45,707 bases of DNA, taken from Acetomicrobium sp. UBA5826 (GTDB lineage Bacteria; Synergistota; Synergistia; Synergistales; Acetomicrobiaceae). Shown here one piece after another: positions 16,067-24,740 of the stretch. Under the pieces are notes generated by a model. That model was not told the DNA's origin, ran no database searches, and worked only from the letters and a program-made list of their open reading frames with translations. Position 1 is the first letter of the stretch. The number at the start of each line of letters is the position of its first letter. A program made the position numbers and the translations under genes. The stretch lies in the NCBI RefSeq assembly GCF_002433005.1, contig NZ_DJHF01000012.1, positions 1 to 45,707 of the forward strand, read 5' to 3'.

Positions 16067-18637
16067 TTGAAGGAAGAAAGGATACTTTTAGTGGATGGAC
16101 ATGCCTTGGCCTTCAGAGCATTCTATGCCTTGCCGGAACTTAACGCGCCCGATGGGATGCCCACCAATGCAATATTAGGATTTTTAAATATGCTGCTTAA
16201 GGTAATAAACGATGAAAACCCAGATCAAGTCATTGTCTTTTTCGATGCCAAAGGCGAGACATTCAGGCATGAAGCATACAAAGAATACAAAGAAGGAAGG
16301 CCTCCGACTCCTGAGGAGTTTAAGCCGCAATTGCTCCTCATAAAGGAGATAATGAAATACCTAGGTTATCCCGTCATAGAGATTGAGGGCGTTGAGGCAG
16401 ACGATGCAATAGCCTCTGTCGTTCGTATTTTGGAGGGAAAGGGCAGCGCTTTAGTGTTGACGGCCGATAAGGACATGCTCCAGTTGATAAGGGCTGATGT
16501 CAAAGTCATGAGACCCATAAAGGGCGTTTCTACTTTCAAGGTATATGATGAAAAAACCTTTGAAGAGGAGTTTGGTTTTCCTCCCTCTTCCTTTCCCGAT
16601 TATCTTTCTTTGATAGGAGATAAAGTGGATAACATTCCCGGCATTCCCGGCATTGGGCCCAAAAAGGCCTCGGCATTAATACAACAATATGGCAGTTTGG
16701 AAAATTTATATGAGCACATAAACGAACTGCCCCAAAAAATTGCATCGAGCCTGAAGGATAAAAAGGACGAACTATTCCAATGGAGAGAGCTCATTCGCCT
16801 GCGTGATACCTTGTGCATAAGCCCCGATGAATTTAAAGGCGGAGGAGAAAGAGACAAAGAAGCACTGATTGATATATTTCAAAGGCTTGGCTTTAAGCAG
16901 ATACCCGAAAGGCTTGGCCTGAGAGTAAAGGATGTCGATTCCAGGGAAACTCGCTCTAAAGCGGGAGAGGACGAAGAGACACCCAACACTGAGGAAAACC
17001 AAGATTGGAGTAAAATCGTAGCCTTAGCCTTTGAAGGCAGGGGCCGTTATCCTCAGTCCTTTGCCCTTTCACGATGCGTCTTAGCCGAAAGGGAAGGGTC
17101 TTTTTATCTGTTAGAGCCCAAGGGCGATGACGATTACGATGCTTTGGTCGAAAAATTAAGGGAAAAAGAAATCCTGATCTGGGGGTTCAAGGAGTTTACA
17201 ACTGCAATAAAGAAAGCACCCTTTAAAAAGGACAAGGTATGGGACGGCAAAATAGCTTATTATTTGCTTCATCCCGATAAATCGTCATCCAAAGAAGGTT
17301 TGGCCGAAATAAAAAAGATGCTGAAAAGCGAAGAAGGCCTGGATAAAGAGGCTTTGTCCCTTTTTGACCTGTACGGGAAGATATCTTCAGAGATGGACGA
17401 AGCATTGCATGGCCTCATGTATCGAATCGATATACCTCTGTCGGTTGTCCTTTCAAAGATGGAAAGAAAGGGAATACGCCTCGACCTGGACCATCTTTGG
17501 AAGGTAAAGCAAGAGCTGGAGAGAACACTCGATGACGTAAAGGCCTCCATAGACATGGCGGCCGGTTCCAAGGTAAACCTAAACTCGCCTAAGCAGGTAG
17601 GCTGGCTGCTTTTCGATCACCTGGGACTACCTGTCATAAAGAAGACTAAAACGGGATATTCTACCGATGTTACCGTTCTTGAGGAGTTAAGTCGATTGGA
17701 TAGGCCCGAGGCATTGGTGGCAAAACTTCTCCTGGATCACAGGGAGCTTACTAAAATGCTTACCGGATTTGTACAGCCCTTGATCGACGCCATCGATCCC
17801 AAGACCGGCAAGGTGCATACCACATTTGAACATACGAGCACCGGTACCGGGCGGTTGAGCAGCCGAGATCCAAACCTTCAAAACCTCCCTGCCTACGGTG
17901 ACTGGGCAACGAAACTAAAGGAGGCGTTTATCCCGGATCGAAGGGACGGCATATTTATTGCTGCCGATTATTCACAGATAGAGTTGCGCGTTCTGGCGCA
18001 CATTTCAGGAGACAAAAAGCTATGCGAAGCCTTTGAGAAGGGTAGGGATATTCATGCAGAGACGGCAGCATGGATATTTGGTGTGGATACGGAAAAGGTT
18101 TCCCCAGAACTTAGGAGAATGGCGAAAATGATAAACTTCGGATTACTGTACGGAATGACTCCCTATGGCCTTGCATCTAGGTTAAATATAGGCAGAGAAG
18201 AGGCCAAAACAATTATAGATAGGTATTTTTCTGCCTTTCCTAAAGTGGGAGATTACATTGAAAAAAGCTATGAGGAGGCAAGAAAGAGAGGTTATACCCT
18301 ATCGCTTTTTGGAAGAAGAAGACCATTGAACGAGGTTACTACAGTAGTGGGAAACAGCACGGCAGCTTTGAAAAGGGTCGCTATTAATACCCCAATTCAA
18401 AGCACGGCCGCCGACATAACGAAGATCGCCATGATACGCTTGGACGAAGCCCTACAAAGAGAAAATATTGATGCTGCGCTAATATTGCAAATTCATGACT
18501 CACTCATTTGTGAATGTTCCGCAAAGGACGAGGAGGTCGTTTCCGGGATCCTAAAAGAGAGCATGGAAAGCGCCGTAGAGCTTTCGGTGCCTCTGGAGGT
18601 TAACCTAAAGAGCGGCCGCACTTTGGCCGAAGTGTGA
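16067..18637 (+). CDS. polA: DNA polymerase I
   Basis: Family A DNA polymerase of 856 residues for gap filling and Okazaki fragment processing. Domains in order: 5'-3' flap nuclease (about 1-290; VFFDAKGETFRHEAYKEYK and ADDAIA, helix-hairpin-helix GIPGIGPKKA), a degenerate 3'-5' exonuclease-like domain, and the polymerase. Polymerase motifs are DYSQIELRVLAHISGD (A), RRMAKMINFGLLYGM (B) and QIHDSLICE (C). The proofreading domain shows AFEGRG where an active DxE motif would be, so proofreading is probably lost, as in Taq-type enzymes. I start it at TTG 16067: AGGGAG at 16051-16056 is well spaced, homologues begin with the following KEERILLVDGHALAF, and the promoter excludes ATG 16019. It is convergent with the kinase gene, 10 bases apart. 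Confidence 0.95.
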   Translation: MKEERILLVDGHALAFRAFYALPELNAPDGMPTNAILGFLNMLLKVINDENPDQVIVFFDAKGETFRHEAYKEYKEGRPPTPEEFKPQLLLIKEIMKYLGYPVIEIEGVEADDAIASVVRILEGKGSALVLTADKDMLQLIRADVKVMRPIKGVSTFKVYDEKTFEEEFGFPPSSFPDYLSLIGDKVDNIPGIPGIGPKKASALIQQYGSLENLYEHINELPQKIASSLKDKKDELFQWRELIRLRDTLCISPDEFKGGGERDKEALIDIFQRLGFKQIPERLGLRVKDVDSRETRSKAGEDEETPNTEENQDWSKIVALAFEGRGRYPQSFALSRCVLAEREGSFYLLEPKGDDDYDALVEKLREKEILIWGFKEFTTAIKKAPFKKDKVWDGKIAYYLLHPDKSSSKEGLAEIKKMLKSEEGLDKEALSLFDLYGKISSEMDEALHGLMYRIDIPLSVVLSKMERKGIRLDLDHLWKVKQELERTLDDVKASIDMAAGSKVNLNSPKQVGWLLFDHLGLPVIKKTKTGYSTDVTVLEELSRLDRPEALVAKLLLDHRELTKMLTGFVQPLIDAIDPKTGKVHTTFEHTSTGTGRLSSRDPNLQNLPAYGDWATKLKEAFIPDRRDGIFIAADYSQIELRVLAHISGDKKLCEAFEKGRDIHAETAAWIFGVDTEKVSPELRRMAKMINFGLLYGMTPYGLASRLNIGREEAKTIIDRYFSAFPKVGDYIEKSYEEARKRGYTLSLFGRRRPLNEVTTVVGNSTAALKRVAINTPIQSTAADITKIAMIRLDEALQRENIDAALILQIHDSLICECSAKDEEVVSGILKESMESAVELSVPLEVNLKSGRTLAEV

Positions 18638-18647
18638 AGCGCAGCCG

Positions 18648-20132
18648 CTACCTTCTGACGAGAATAAGAGAGGCAAACAGCCACAGGGCAAACCAATATG
18701 GGTGAGCGCCCTGTGGTAAAGCCATGAAGCCGATGCCGAAAATCGACAGCAAGAAGGCCATGCCCAAAGCTGATGTATCGCTTCTTTTCTCCTGCTGTTT
18801 TCTGCTCGTTGATGTTGTGGTCATGGAAATGTCGAACAGGGCTTGTTTTACTTTTTCCTTCCCAAGCTCCATGAAGAGTATTGGCTGAAGGTGAAGTATG
18901 GAGGTAACTTCCTGGAAACTTTCGTTTAAAAGCTCCTCGAAGCCAATTTCGGGATCCAGCGTGTGGAGAGTGCCCTCAAGCATCGATAGGGCCTTGACCT
19001 GATATAACAAGGGCTTCGGTATCTTTATGCCCCAGATAGGGCTTTGGGCTATCATGTCTTTTAGCATGTCGGGCAAGGAAAGCTGTCCTAAGGGCCTGTG
19101 CAGGTAGTCCTCGAGAAAGTCGTATATTTCGTTTTCAATGGCCAAAGGATCCGATTGACCCTGAATTACTCCCAGGGACGCGAGGCTGCTGTAGACAAGG
19201 CTGATATCCCTGCGCAGCAACCCCCAAAAGAGCAACATGGATTTATGCCTTATCTTCTCAGATAAAAAGGTAGTGGCGCCGTAATCCAAAAGCACCAGAT
19301 GCTCGTCTTCGTCCACCAATATGTTTCCAAAATGAGGATCCGTATGAACGAGCCCCTCTTTTAGAAATTTATATAAGTAGGTCTTTGCCAGAGAAAGAGC
19401 CATATGGTGACGCCTGAAACGTGACAAATGAGGCACGGCCCTGTCGAGTCTCTGGCCGTTGTGAAACGACATGGTGAGTATATGTTTGGTGCATAACCCG
19501 GGGTATCCCTTTGGGACTTTTACTTCCCATTCGGCAGGCAGTCCTTCGCCGTATTTTCTCATGCATGCCAGTTCCCTGAGAAGGTCCAGTTCCTTGATGA
19601 TGTTGCTGGAGAATTCATCAACTGTATCCTTCAGATCGATGGGGAATGATTGAGAGTCGGGGAGTCTCTTGACCAAAAAGCGCATTATTTTTATATCTTC
19701 TTCGATGCGCTGCTCGACATCTGGTCTTAAGATCTTCATCGCGGCAACCCGCCCGTCTTTGAGATCGCATTTATGAACCTGTGCCAAGCTGGCAGCACCA
19801 ATGGGCTGGGGATCCCAAAAGGATATCTCATCCAACTTGTCTCCCAGCTCGTCCTGGATAAGCTTAAACACCTTTGGCGGAGGAGAGGGGGGTAACTCGT
19901 CCAACAGATGGGATAAAGCTTCTGCTATAATGGGCGGCAGCACGTCGTAATGACAGCTCAACATTTGGCCGAGCTTGATGAACGAAGGCCCCAGATGTTC
20001 AAATCTGTTTTTTATATCGGAGACCTCGTCCTCAGGTATGGTTTTATAACTCCTTAAACTGAGCCTGCGAAGCTTGATGAATAGCGGTATCGCATTTAGC
20101 GTCAGCTCGCTACCTCTCGTTAAAATGCTCAA
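18648..20132 (-). CDS. UbiB/ABC1/AarF-family atypical kinase
   Basis: Protein kinase-like ATPase of the UbiB/COQ8/ABC1 family, 494 residues. Family features are FIKLGQ (KxGQ motif) in the N-terminal extension, the alanine-rich loop GAASLAQVH replacing the glycine-rich loop, AAMKIL lysine, HTDPHFGNILV catalytic loop and LLDYGATTF. Two C-terminal membrane helices (about 448-470 and 474-492) anchor it. UbiB proteins support ubiquinone or other lipid metabolism, but this organism appears anaerobic, so the lipid partner is unknown. The start is TTG 20132 with AAAGGGGTGA upstream. It is divergent from the foldase gene. Confidence 0.85.
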   Translation of the reverse strand: MSILTRGSELTLNAIPLFIKLRRLSLRSYKTIPEDEVSDIKNRFEHLGPSFIKLGQMLSCHYDVLPPIIAEALSHLLDELPPSPPPKVFKLIQDELGDKLDEISFWDPQPIGAASLAQVHKCDLKDGRVAAMKILRPDVEQRIEEDIKIMRFLVKRLPDSQSFPIDLKDTVDEFSSNIIKELDLLRELACMRKYGEGLPAEWEVKVPKGYPGLCTKHILTMSFHNGQRLDRAVPHLSRFRRHHMALSLAKTYLYKFLKEGLVHTDPHFGNILVDEDEHLVLLDYGATTFLSEKIRHKSMLLFWGLLRRDISLVYSSLASLGVIQGQSDPLAIENEIYDFLEDYLHRPLGQLSLPDMLKDMIAQSPIWGIKIPKPLLYQVKALSMLEGTLHTLDPEIGFEELLNESFQEVTSILHLQPILFMELGKEKVKQALFDISMTTTSTSRKQQEKRSDTSALGMAFLLSIFGIGFMALPQGAHPYWFALWLFASLILVRR

Positions 20133-20185
20133 AAAGTATCACCCCTTTGCCCGTTGCCTCTATTATATACGGAGATATACTGATT

Positions 20186-20214
20186 TTGTTAAAATAACTG
20201 TTGTGATATATACT
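20186..20214 (+). promoter_or_regulatory. Putative promoter of the PpiC-type foldase
   Basis: TTGTTA at 20186-20191, 17-base spacer, TATACT at 20209-20214, about 65 bases before the start codon. Confidence 0.5.
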
Positions 20215-20283
20215 ATGTGCTGTTATGTGTATAGAAAATATGTGAATGATTTTCGGGAACCATAATGAAAGGGGAAGGTTGTA

Positions 20284-21450
20284 ATGATTTTAAAGGCGCT
20301 TCGAACGAGAACTAAGGTAATCATGATCGCAGTCGCAGTAGCATTCGTTATTTCCATATTTGCAGGGTATGGCATTTACTCCAGAAGAGAAGGTTCTTCC
20401 GCCACTACGGAGAAGGATAAAGTGGTGGCCAAAGCCAATGGAACCAACATCATGCTTTCTCAGATAGATATGGGTGTCAGGCAATTAATGGACCAGATGG
20501 GGATAAGCAACTTACCTCAGAGTCAGTATTATATTTTGAGAAAACACGTTTTGGACCAAATAGTCTTAGATATGGAGTTGGATAAGGAAGTCAAGGATAA
20601 CAAGATCGAAGTCACAGATGATGAGATAAACGTGGCCATGGATAGGATAATTTCCCAGTTCCCGACAAAGGAAGCCTACCAGGATTATTTAAGCGCATAT
20701 AACATCAAAGAGGAAGATCTTAAAAAAGAACTAAGAAGGCAGCTGGCTCAGCAGAAGCTATTGCAGACGGCGGTGAAAACGGACGATACGGTTACCGAGG
20801 AAGAAATGCAGGAGTTTTATGAGGCTAGAGGCAACGACTACTTCGTGCGCCCCGAAGGACTGTGGGTGAACTTTGCTGTTTTTTCTGACGAAAAAACAGC
20901 TCAAGAAGTCAGGGATATCCTTGCGAGTGGACAGACATGGGATGATGTAATGAGTCAGTATGGCGATAAAGCTTTGCACAGCACTTCCTACGATAAGCCT
21001 TTACTGTTGCCAATGACGACTTTGGAAGCCCAGGAAGAGTTGCTACCCCTGAAGGAGCTAAAAGAAGGCGAGCTTAGCCAACCAATCCAGCTTGATGAGG
21101 AGCAGTTTGGTATCTATTTGGTCAAAGGATACCAAAAACAGGAAAAGATCCCATATGATGAGGTTAAAGAAAATATTAAACTTGCTTTAAGCCAGCAGAA
21201 AGCCCAAGCGCAACGTCAGGAGTATTTGCAGGGTTTGGTAGATAGGGCTAACGTTGAAATAGTCGACTCTTCCGTATTTGAGGCGCCAAAGGTCGAAGAA
21301 CCTGCACAACCTTCTGCGGAAGAAGAGGGTGGCCAAGGCAACGATGTTGGAGCAGAGGTCGTTGAAGAAGGCCAATCCGAAAATCAGGCAGAAAGCCAAA
21401 CGGCGGAGCAGACAGAGACCGATGCCAAGGAAGAGGCTCAGCAGCAGTAA
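20284..21450 (+). CDS. Membrane-anchored SurA/PpiC-type peptidyl-prolyl isomerase
   Basis: Extracytoplasmic foldase of 388 residues. A single N-terminal membrane helix (about 12-32) without an obvious cleavage site is followed by a SurA-N-type helical domain (about 45-170). A parvulin-like region follows (about 170-300, with LKEGELSQPIQLDEEQFGIY). The last 60 residues are a low-complexity tail rich in E, Q and A. The parvulin domain looks divergent (family GVA-FSxCPS-type motifs are not evident), so chaperone activity may dominate over isomerase activity. The start is ATG 20284 behind AAAGGGGAAGG. A strong terminator follows. Confidence 0.8.
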   Translation: MILKALRTRTKVIMIAVAVAFVISIFAGYGIYSRREGSSATTEKDKVVAKANGTNIMLSQIDMGVRQLMDQMGISNLPQSQYYILRKHVLDQIVLDMELDKEVKDNKIEVTDDEINVAMDRIISQFPTKEAYQDYLSAYNIKEEDLKKELRRQLAQQKLLQTAVKTDDTVTEEEMQEFYEARGNDYFVRPEGLWVNFAVFSDEKTAQEVRDILASGQTWDDVMSQYGDKALHSTSYDKPLLLPMTTLEAQEELLPLKELKEGELSQPIQLDEEQFGIYLVKGYQKQEKIPYDEVKENIKLALSQQKAQAQRQEYLQGLVDRANVEIVDSSVFEAPKVEEPAQPSAEEEGGQGNDVGAEVVEEGQSENQAESQTAEQTETDAKEEAQQQ

Positions 21451-21487
21451 TATAATCCTTGAAAACTGAAACCGTTCTTTTGAAAAT

Positions 21488-21537
21488 AGCAGAGAGGACA
21501 ACCTTTATTAAAGAAAGTCCTCTCTGCTATTTTTATT
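21488..21537. terminator. Terminator after the foldase gene
   Basis: AGCAGAGAGGAC (21488-21499) and GTCCTCTCTGCT (21517-21528) form a perfect 12-bp stem with a T-rich tail. A-rich sequence on the other side suggests it also ends the convergent iorB transcript. Confidence 0.88.
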
Positions 21538-21566
21538 ATAGTAAGTTAGTTATATGATAAAAAGAA

Positions 21567-22139
21567 TTAATCTGCTAAAATTGAATGAAAGAGGTTTAAG
21601 TTCAATTCGAGAACCTTCCCGGACAACAGGTCCTCTAAGGCCATTTCGTAGTGTCTTGGTTCGACCGAATCTATCAGCCTTTCCCTTGCCAAGGTTCCGA
21701 GTATAGCTATGTTTTGCATTCGAGGGTCGGGCACTTCCCTTGAAACGGCGTATTCTTTGACAGATCGCATCTTGCATTCCCTGCTTATATCGTCAATAGT
21801 AACGGATTTTTCTTTGCCAAGCCGTACGTTCAGAGTTTGCAGTGATACGCTATAATAAACTAAGGTACCTTTATCTCTGAGATATGTGTTCAGCCCTCTT
21901 AAGGCTTCGTGAATTTCAAGGGCCAAGACCATATCGGCTAGCCCCGGCATTATCAAAGGAGAAAATGCATCCTCTCCTATTCTAATGTGAGAAGTTACCA
22001 TTCCGCCGCGTTGGGCTAATCCGTGAGTGTCGACTCCTTTTACGGTCAGGCCAGCATGATCTGCGGCGCGTATAATGGTTTCGCTAAGCAATCCTATTCC
22101 CTGGCCGCCAACGCCGATCACGAAAATATCTAGCTTCAT
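21567..22139 (-). CDS. iorB: Indolepyruvate:ferredoxin oxidoreductase, beta subunit
   Basis: Beta (gamma-domain) subunit, 190 residues, of the enzyme that decarboxylates aryl-pyruvates (from Trp, Phe, Tyr) to aryl-acetyl-CoA while reducing ferredoxin. The GVGGQGIGLLSETI motif at about residues 9-22 is typical of the 2-oxoacid:ferredoxin oxidoreductase gamma domain, and HGLAQRGGMVTSHIRIG follows. The start ATG 22139 has GGAGGGG upstream. It follows iorA by 28 bases on the same strand, so the two form an operon. Confidence 0.93.
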   Translation of the reverse strand: MKLDIFVIGVGGQGIGLLSETIIRAADHAGLTVKGVDTHGLAQRGGMVTSHIRIGEDAFSPLIMPGLADMVLALEIHEALRGLNTYLRDKGTLVYYSVSLQTLNVRLGKEKSVTIDDISRECKMRSVKEYAVSREVPDPRMQNIAILGTLARERLIDSVEPRHYEMALEDLLSGKVLELNLNLFHSILAD

Positions 22140-22167
22140 CTTAACCCCTCCGTTCCTTCGGGAAGCC

Positions 22168-24042
22168 TTATTTATCCTGATAACCTATTGCCCTGACAGG
22201 GCAGGTTTGAATACAAGAGCCGTCTCCTATACACAGCTCTTTGGAAGTTATTACGGATCCGTCGTCCATGAGCTGAAAAGTAGGGCAGGCAAAGACCTTA
22301 AGGCACTCATATATGTGTTCGCATTTTTCCTTGTCAACCGATACCTGTCTTTCCACACCTTTGCCCTTCCTGCGTTGTTCTCTGGTAAATTTAAGCATGC
22401 AAGGATGGGTAGCTATGACGACGGAAAAGCCCTCTTCGCTAACTGCTTCCTTGATGGCTTCGGTGAGTTTTTCCTGCGAGTAAGCATCGACAACTCTGAC
22501 GGAGTTGACGCCAAGTCCTTCAAGCATTTTCTTTATAGATATTGCGTCTGTTGGGCCGTTGAAGTTCTTTCCCGATCCGGGATGATCCTGATGACCCGTC
22601 ATTGCCGTCGTGCCGTTCTCCATTATTACGAGCGTCAGATTGTGGCGGTTGAAGACTGCGTTGATAATACCCGGTAGTCCGGCATGAAAAAGGGTTGAGT
22701 CGCCTATAAAAGCCACTACCTTCCGTTCGTCGTTGAACAAAGAAAGACCCGATCCCGTGCCCGTAGAATGTCCCATACACAAGAGGACTTGCCCCATTTC
22801 GTGAGGCTCAAGGTAGCCCAAAGTGTGACAACCTATGTCGGCAACAGTTATGTCGGTGCCCTTTAAAGCCCGTTTTACCGCGTAAAAGGCGGATCTGTGT
22901 CCGCATCCGGGGCAAAGCTGAGGAGGCCTCGGCGAAGGCAAAACTCCTTTGGGAGAAAAGTCCGTCTCAGGAAGCAGATCATTCCATGTTTTTTTCATTA
23001 CCTGATAGACCTTTTCGGGTACATATTCGCCGATCCAATCTTCTGCGTCCTTTTTGCCTAAAATTTTCGTCTTCAGTCCATGATCGAAGGCAAGGCTTTT
23101 GATCTCAAGTTCTATGAAATTATCCAGTTCTTCAAGTATTTTTACTTCCTCATGGGAGGCCATGAAATCGACAATGGTTTTTTCCGGCAGAGGATATACC
23201 ATGCCAAGTTTTAACACATCTGGTTTGCTATCGGCAAACTGAAGTGTGTCCATTAGCGATAAAAAGGGCAGGCCTATCGTTATAATACCCCTTTCTTTAT
23301 TGCTGTTATCTACGGTAGTGTTGAAGGGCGAGTCTTCGGCATATTTTTTGACGGCATCTATGTTTTGGAGAGCTCTTCGCTTCATGGGGTATACAGTCGC
23401 CGCGGTCAGGGGAATATAACAGCCAGTTTTAGGATCGAAACGTGACGTTTTGTCCAAAGGCCGGGGCTCCCAGTGGCCAAAACCAACTTTTTCCTTTGCG
23501 TGGCAGACGTGAGTAGTAAGCCTTACGATAATCGGCATGTGGTGTTTCTTAGCCAGATCGGCTGCCTCCAAGAACATTTCATATGCTTCCTTTGGCGTGG
23601 CGGGCTCAAAGATGGGGACATAAGCCAGGCGAGCAAGATGTCTGTTGTCCTGCTCGTTTTGAGAAGAGTTGGCTCCGGGGTCATCTCCCAGCACTATCAC
23701 CATGCCGCCCAAAAGATCCATCATGGAAAGTTGAACGAAGGAATCGGCTGCGACGTTTAGGCCTACACTCTTAAAGAATGGACATGATAAATGACCGTTT
23801 ATGCTGGCTCCGAAGGCTACCTCAAGCGCTACCTTTTCGTTCGTCGAAAATTCGAAGTAGAAAGGGCGCTGATCAAAGGGTACGGAGGCTATTGCCTCGG
23901 CGATTTCAGGAGTGGGAGAACCCGGATAGGATGTTGCAACCCTTACCCCTGCCTCTATCATAGCTCTCACAATTGCAGTATCTCCCATGACAATCTCGCT
24001 GAAAGGTTCCTTTCTTAAAAGCATCTCTCCTAAGCTCTTCAA
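22168..24042 (-). CDS. iorA: Indolepyruvate:ferredoxin oxidoreductase, alpha subunit
   Basis: Alpha subunit of about 624 residues. Domain order: pyrimidine-binding domain with SYPGSPTPEIAEAIA, a middle transketolase C-like domain, and a TPP-binding domain with LCPGCGHRSAFY and GDSTLFHAGLPGIINAVFNR. A C-terminal ferredoxin-like domain has CEHIYECLKVFACP and CIGDGSCIQTCP. Together with IorB it works in anaerobic amino-acid fermentation, generating reduced ferredoxin for the hydrogenase encoded upstream. I chose TTG 24042 because GAGGTGG sits 5-6 bases before it; GTG 24051 is the alternative and adds three residues. The region upstream holds possible leader hairpins. Confidence 0.93.
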   Translation of the reverse strand: MKSLGEMLLRKEPFSEIVMGDTAIVRAMIEAGVRVATSYPGSPTPEIAEAIASVPFDQRPFYFEFSTNEKVALEVAFGASINGHLSCPFFKSVGLNVAADSFVQLSMMDLLGGMVIVLGDDPGANSSQNEQDNRHLARLAYVPIFEPATPKEAYEMFLEAADLAKKHHMPIIVRLTTHVCHAKEKVGFGHWEPRPLDKTSRFDPKTGCYIPLTAATVYPMKRRALQNIDAVKKYAEDSPFNTTVDNSNKERGIITIGLPFLSLMDTLQFADSKPDVLKLGMVYPLPEKTIVDFMASHEEVKILEELDNFIELEIKSLAFDHGLKTKILGKKDAEDWIGEYVPEKVYQVMKKTWNDLLPETDFSPKGVLPSPRPPQLCPGCGHRSAFYAVKRALKGTDITVADIGCHTLGYLEPHEMGQVLLCMGHSTGTGSGLSLFNDERKVVAFIGDSTLFHAGLPGIINAVFNRHNLTLVIMENGTTAMTGHQDHPGSGKNFNGPTDAISIKKMLEGLGVNSVRVVDAYSQEKLTEAIKEAVSEEGFSVVIATHPCMLKFTREQRRKGKGVERQVSVDKEKCEHIYECLKVFACPTFQLMDDGSVITSKELCIGDGSCIQTCPVRAIGYQDK

Positions 24043-24163
24043 GATTGCCACCTCGCTTACCAGATAAATTGAATTAAATTTATTTTAGCACATATAAGAA
24101 TTTATTCGAGTATCAAAAGATCATGTAAAATATTTGTAGGAGATTTTAATAAGAGATAAGAAT

Positions 24164-24231
24164 AAAGGATCACTCCTTTTGGTACACGGCTGGTCTCTTT
24201 AATCCCCTTAATGAAAGTATTGTCCAAAAGG
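24164..24231. repeat. Overlapping hairpins in the iorA upstream region
   Basis: AAAGGA/TCCTTT (24164-24179, loop TCAC) and CCTTTTGG (24175-24182) with CCAAAAGG (24224-24231) share the same segment, so only one can form at a time. The 268-base gap 24043-24319 holds no gene that I can support, only this structure and the tRNA promoter. Confidence 0.35.
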
Positions 24232-24280
24232 GATTGTCAGGATGGTTGCCTTCTTTGTCAATTTTTGAGGAAGATCGGGA

Positions 24281-24309
24281 TTGACATAAAGCTGGTTAAT
24301 TTCTAGAAT
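24281..24309 (+). promoter_or_regulatory. Promoter of the tRNA-Ser/tRNA-Arg pair
   Basis: Consensus TTGACA at 24281-24286, 17-base spacer, TAGAAT at 24304-24309. The predicted start is about 4 bases before the mature tRNA-Ser. Confidence 0.75.
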
Positions 24310-24319
24310 GTCTATGCGG

Positions 24320-24413
24320 GGTGGGATGGCCGAGTGGCTGAAGGCACTCGCCTGCTAAGCGAGTAGGGTGGCTAAAACCGCCCTCGAGGGTTCGAATCCC
24401 TCTCCCACCGCCA
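24320..24413 (+). tRNA. tRNA-Ser(GCT)
   Basis: Acceptor GGTGGGA (24320-24326) pairs with TCCCACC (24403-24409); CCA is encoded at 24411-24413. The anticodon arm CTCGC-CTGCTAA-GCGAG gives anticodon GCT. A long variable arm (GGGTGGCTAAAACCGCCC region) confirms the class II serine type. Confidence 0.96.
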
Positions 24414-24427
24414 TAGTTTTTTGCGGT

Positions 24428-24504
24428 GCGCCGGTAGCTCAACTGGATAGAGCATCGGACTACGGATCCGAAGGTTGGGGGTTCAAATCCTCTCCGGCGC
24501 GCCA
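24428..24504 (+). tRNA. tRNA-Arg(ACG)
   Basis: Acceptor GCGCCGG (24428-24434) pairs with CCGGCGC (24494-24500); CCA is encoded at 24502-24504. The anticodon arm TCGGA-CTACGGA-TCCGA gives ACG. Its A34 is the substrate of TadA, whose gene is at 40309 in this window. It is cotranscribed with tRNA-Ser 14 bases upstream. Confidence 0.96.
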
Positions 24505-24543
24505 AATATTAATTTTGACACGTGGCGCAATCTTTATTATAGA

Positions 24544-24578
24544 TGCCCCCAGGACAAATGGCTTGGGGGCAAATTTGT
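24544..24578 (+). terminator. Likely terminator of the tRNA unit
   Basis: TGCCCCCA (24544-24551) and TGGGGGCA (24564-24571) form a GC-rich 8-bp stem followed by AATTTGTT. The T-run is weak. The rest of the 236-base gap up to 24740 shows no other gene. Confidence 0.6.
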
Positions 24579-24740
24579 TGGCATATCGAAATACAAAGTC
24601 GCACCCTTCGTAGGACTAGTGCAAAATCAATTATTCATTACGATATAGAATTGTGTCACAATTGCCATTTTCCATCCTTTTTTGCTATTCTGGTAAACGC
24701 CTTGAAAAATCAGTCTTGTCTGTATTGGAGTGTTTGTGGA

